A DNA stretch of 44,031 nucleotides from Nocardia sp. MH4 (GTDB lineage: Bacteria; Actinomycetota; Actinomycetes; Mycobacteriales; Mycobacteriaceae). Of this stretch, positions 42,257 to 44,031 are shown one piece after another; positions within the stretch are counted from its first letter, which is position 1, and every line of letters begins with the position of its first letter. The DNA is taken from assembly GCF_019266065.1 (NCBI RefSeq), contig NZ_LPNR01000076.1, forward strand, positions 1 through 44,031. Reading direction: 5' to 3'. Below the pieces are notes generated by a model that did no database searches, was not told the DNA's origin, and worked only from the letters and a program-made list of their open reading frames with translations. Both the position numbers and the translations under genes were made by a program.

Positions 42257-43530
42257 GCGCCCCGGGCGGTACCCGCGTCGAACTGTTCGTCGGCAAGGGC
42301 GGTGTCGGCAAGACGACGCTGGCCTGCGCGACGGCCATGGCCCACGCCCGCGCCGGACAGCGGGTGCTGATCGCCTCGCTCGACCAGGCGCATTCGCTCG
42401 GCGACGCGCTCGGCTTCCGTTTCCCGCACGATCCGGGCACCGTCGCCGGGGTGGCCAGGGTCGCGCCCGGGCTCGAGGTGATCGAGATCGATTCCCTCGC
42501 CCTGCTCGAGGACCGGTTCCGCGATGTGGTGCGGATGCTGGCCAAGGGCGGCGGCCACGATCACGGCGTGGACTTGACCGCGATCGACCCGGCCGAGCTG
42601 ACCGGTCTGCCCGGCGTGCAGGAACTGCTGATGCTGGTGGAGATCGCCCAGTACACCGAGGAGGACGACTGGGACGTCATCGTCGTCGACTGCCCGCCCT
42701 CGGCCGACATGCTGCGCCTGGTCACCGCGCCGGACACCCTGCTCACCTATCTGGAACGGCTCTGGCCGCGCCACGAACGCACGATGAGCGCGATCGGCCC
42801 CGATCTGCGCAAAGCGGTGCTGGCGGCCACGGTCGAACGGATCGTCGCCGCGGTCACCGGGGTTCGCGACCTGCTCGCCGACCGCACCCGCACCAGCGCC
42901 CGGCTGATCACCGGTCCCGAGCAGGTGGCCGTCGCCGAGTCCCGGCGCGTGCGTTCGGCGGCCGCGCTGCTCGGTCTGCGGCTGGACGCCGTCGTGGTGA
43001 ACAAGGTGCTGCCGCAGGTGCCGCCGCCCGGCGAGAACGCCCATCCGGCCGTGCACTGGTATCTCAACCGTCGCGCCGAGCAGCTCGAGGTGGTGGCGCG
43101 GCTGCACGAGCAGATCACCGATGTCCCGATCCTGATCGCCCAGCACGCGGGCGCCGAGCCGGCGGGTCTGAGTTCGCTCTCGGCGTTCTCCTACGCGGTC
43201 GACACGCTGCCCGGCCCGCACGCTCAGAGCGCGCGATCGGGCGAACCGATGGTTCGATGGGAGTCGGGCTCCGGTGTCGACTCCGTGTACGCGATGCGGA
43301 TGCGGCTGCCGGTAGTCGATCCCGGCACCTTGCGGCTGGGCCGAGTGGAGGACGATCTGATCGTGGGAGCCGACGGGGTGCGCACGCGCGTACGGCTCGC
43401 GCCGGTGCTGCAACGCTGCACGGTGGCGGGCGCCGAGCTCGACGACGGTCATCTGGTGGTCCGCTTCCGGCCCGATCCGCAGGTCTGGCCCGCCGATCCG
43501 AACTACACGAAGGCCACCGCAGATGAGTAG
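42253..43530 (+). CDS. ArsA/GET3-like ATPase, Rv2184c type, CTG start
   Basis: The protein is a SIMIBI-class ATPase of the ArsA/GET3/MinD group. The deviant Walker A is RVELFVGKGGVGKTTLACAT at the very N-terminus, switch II is VIVVDCPPSADMLRLV (where ArsA has DTAPTG), and VVVNKVLPQ gives the N-x base-recognition site. No ATG, GTG or TTG is in frame between the stop at 42073 and ATG 42337; the latter would delete the P-loop. CTG 42253 overlaps the upstream TGA (CTGA) and gives SAPGGTRVELFVGKGG, so I take it as start (425 residues). No arsenic-binding cysteines are evident, so a GET3-like or unknown role is more likely than arsenite export. Its end overlaps the next gene by 8 bp. Confidence 0.85.
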   Translation: MSAPGGTRVELFVGKGGVGKTTLACATAMAHARAGQRVLIASLDQAHSLGDALGFRFPHDPGTVAGVARVAPGLEVIEIDSLALLEDRFRDVVRMLAKGGGHDHGVDLTAIDPAELTGLPGVQELLMLVEIAQYTEEDDWDVIVVDCPPSADMLRLVTAPDTLLTYLERLWPRHERTMSAIGPDLRKAVLAATVERIVAAVTGVRDLLADRTRTSARLITGPEQVAVAESRRVRSAAALLGLRLDAVVVNKVLPQVPPPGENAHPAVHWYLNRRAEQLEVVARLHEQITDVPILIAQHAGAEPAGLSSLSAFSYAVDTLPGPHAQSARSGEPMVRWESGSGVDSVYAMRMRLPVVDPGTLRLGRVEDDLIVGADGVRTRVRLAPVLQRCTVAGAELDDGHLVVRFRPDPQVWPADPNYTKATADE

Positions 43531-44031
43531 TGACGCCCAGTCCGACCGCCGCGGCCACCACCCCGACGGCTTCGCCGAGTTCACCGAGGAGCTGCGGCTG
43601 CTGGCCGAAGTGCTGCTGGCCAGAGTCGAACCGGTGCTGCGCCGCACCGCCGCCGACGGGCAAGCCGATCTCGGCGGCTGCGCCTGGTGCCCGGTCTGCG
43701 CGGCCGCGGCGCTGGTGCGCGGCGAACACCACGACGTGGTCGCCGCCCTCGCCGAGCACGGCACCTCGATGGTGACGGTGCTGCGCGAGGCGCTCGCCGG
43801 TGTCCCCGTGGAGCCGGTCCTGCCGCCGGAGTGGGCCGAACACGCTGCCGGACACCATGATTCGCACGACCCCGCGTGGCCGCACCAGCACGGCGCCACC
43901 GACGCCCGGCCGGCCCCCGACGCCGACGGACAGCACGACGGCGCCGACGGCGCCGGAACCCGGCCCGCCGCCGGAGCTCAGCACCACGGCCGCGCGACCC
44001 CCGGCGCGGCGCAGGACAGCGACGCGGGGCC
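43523..44031 (+). CDS. Cys-cluster protein, Rv2183c type (3' partial)
   Basis: The frame is open from ATG 43523 to the window edge (169 complete codons). An acidic helical N-terminus is followed by CAWCPVC (Cys53, Cys56, Cys59), a likely zinc knuckle, then AAALVRGEHHDVVAALAEHG. The rest is low-complexity and rich in His, Asp, Ala and Pro. Homologues I recall from actinobacteria share the C-x-W-C-P-x-C motif and the RGEHH segment. The start overlaps the ATPase gene by 8 bp, so both should be produced together. No enzymatic function is apparent; a partner or zinc-binding role for the ATPase is an inference. Confidence 0.75.
   Translation, partial: MSSDAQSDRRGHHPDGFAEFTEELRLLAEVLLARVEPVLRRTAADGQADLGGCAWCPVCAAAALVRGEHHDVVAALAEHGTSMVTVLREALAGVPVEPVLPPEWAEHAAGHHDSHDPAWPHQHGATDARPAPDADGQHDGADGAGTRPAAGAQHHGRATPGAAQDSDAG

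Noticed and set aside
42253..43530. Arsenite-export ATPase
   Set aside because: The protein has one ATPase domain without evident metalloid-binding cysteines and no ars genes nearby; only the ArsA/GET3 fold is supported.

Overview
The window is high-GC DNA with dense genes, many GTG starts, 4-bp stop/start overlaps and leaderless promoters. Gene content and order point to a mycolic-acid actinobacterium, most likely Nocardia or a close relative (inference). From about 13.5 kb onward the genes correspond to the Mycobacterium tuberculosis Rv2172c-Rv2196 region: metF-like, GGPP synthase, mptA, Rv2175c, pknL, aroG, Rv2179c, then qcrB/qcrA/qcrC/ctaE, trpD, Rv2191, ripC, pimB' and Rv2186c-Rv2183c. 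Relative to M. tuberculosis the qcr-to-Rv2183c block is inverted. M. tuberculosis names and arrangements are from memory, not from a search.

Region 1 (1-1.35 kb) holds the tail of a membrane glycosyltransferase, a gene-poor stretch with a 15-bp triplet repeat, and a secreted protein of unknown function.

Region 2 (1.56-12.13 kb) is the most interesting part. A predicted S-adenosylmethionine riboswitch of the SAM-I/SAM-IV class is followed by a tightly coupled nine-gene operon. It encodes an internally deleted luciferase-like monooxygenase (LLM), a complete Opp/Dpp-type ABC importer (lipoprotein, two permeases, one double ATPase), three intact LLM enzymes and a DUF1684 protein, and ends at a strong hairpin. 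The riboswitch implies control by sulfur or methionine status, so I read it as an organosulfur scavenging system: import, then oxidative C-S cleavage.

Region 3 (12.2-22.9 kb) has a 5'-truncated Rpn/transposase-like pseudogene, a DUF2867 gene with twin palindromic operator candidates, a MetF-like gene, and a carotenoid operon (GGPP synthase, phytoene desaturase, phytoene synthase) into which the lipomannan mannosyltransferase gene mptA is threaded. A NmtR/P1B-4 ATPase pair for Ni/Co efflux follows.

Region 4 (23.0-32.1 kb) has Rv2175c and PknL (here with four PASTA domains and an in-frame stop just before a charged tail), class II DAHP synthase, a 3'-5' exoribonuclease, and the cytochrome bc1 genes with ctaE.

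Region 5 (32.2-44.0 kb) has an RraB-like protein, trpD, a TrpF-like isomerase with a stand-alone RAM domain protein, a DEDDh exonuclease/GIY-YIG fusion, two NlpC/P60 cell-wall hydrolases sharing an upstream direct-repeat motif, a membrane gluzincin, pimB', and a conserved four-gene module (two SRPBCC proteins, an ArsA/GET3-like ATPase, a Cys-cluster protein) that runs off the window. Three genes (GGPP synthase, exoribonuclease, ArsA-like ATPase) appear to start at CTG.
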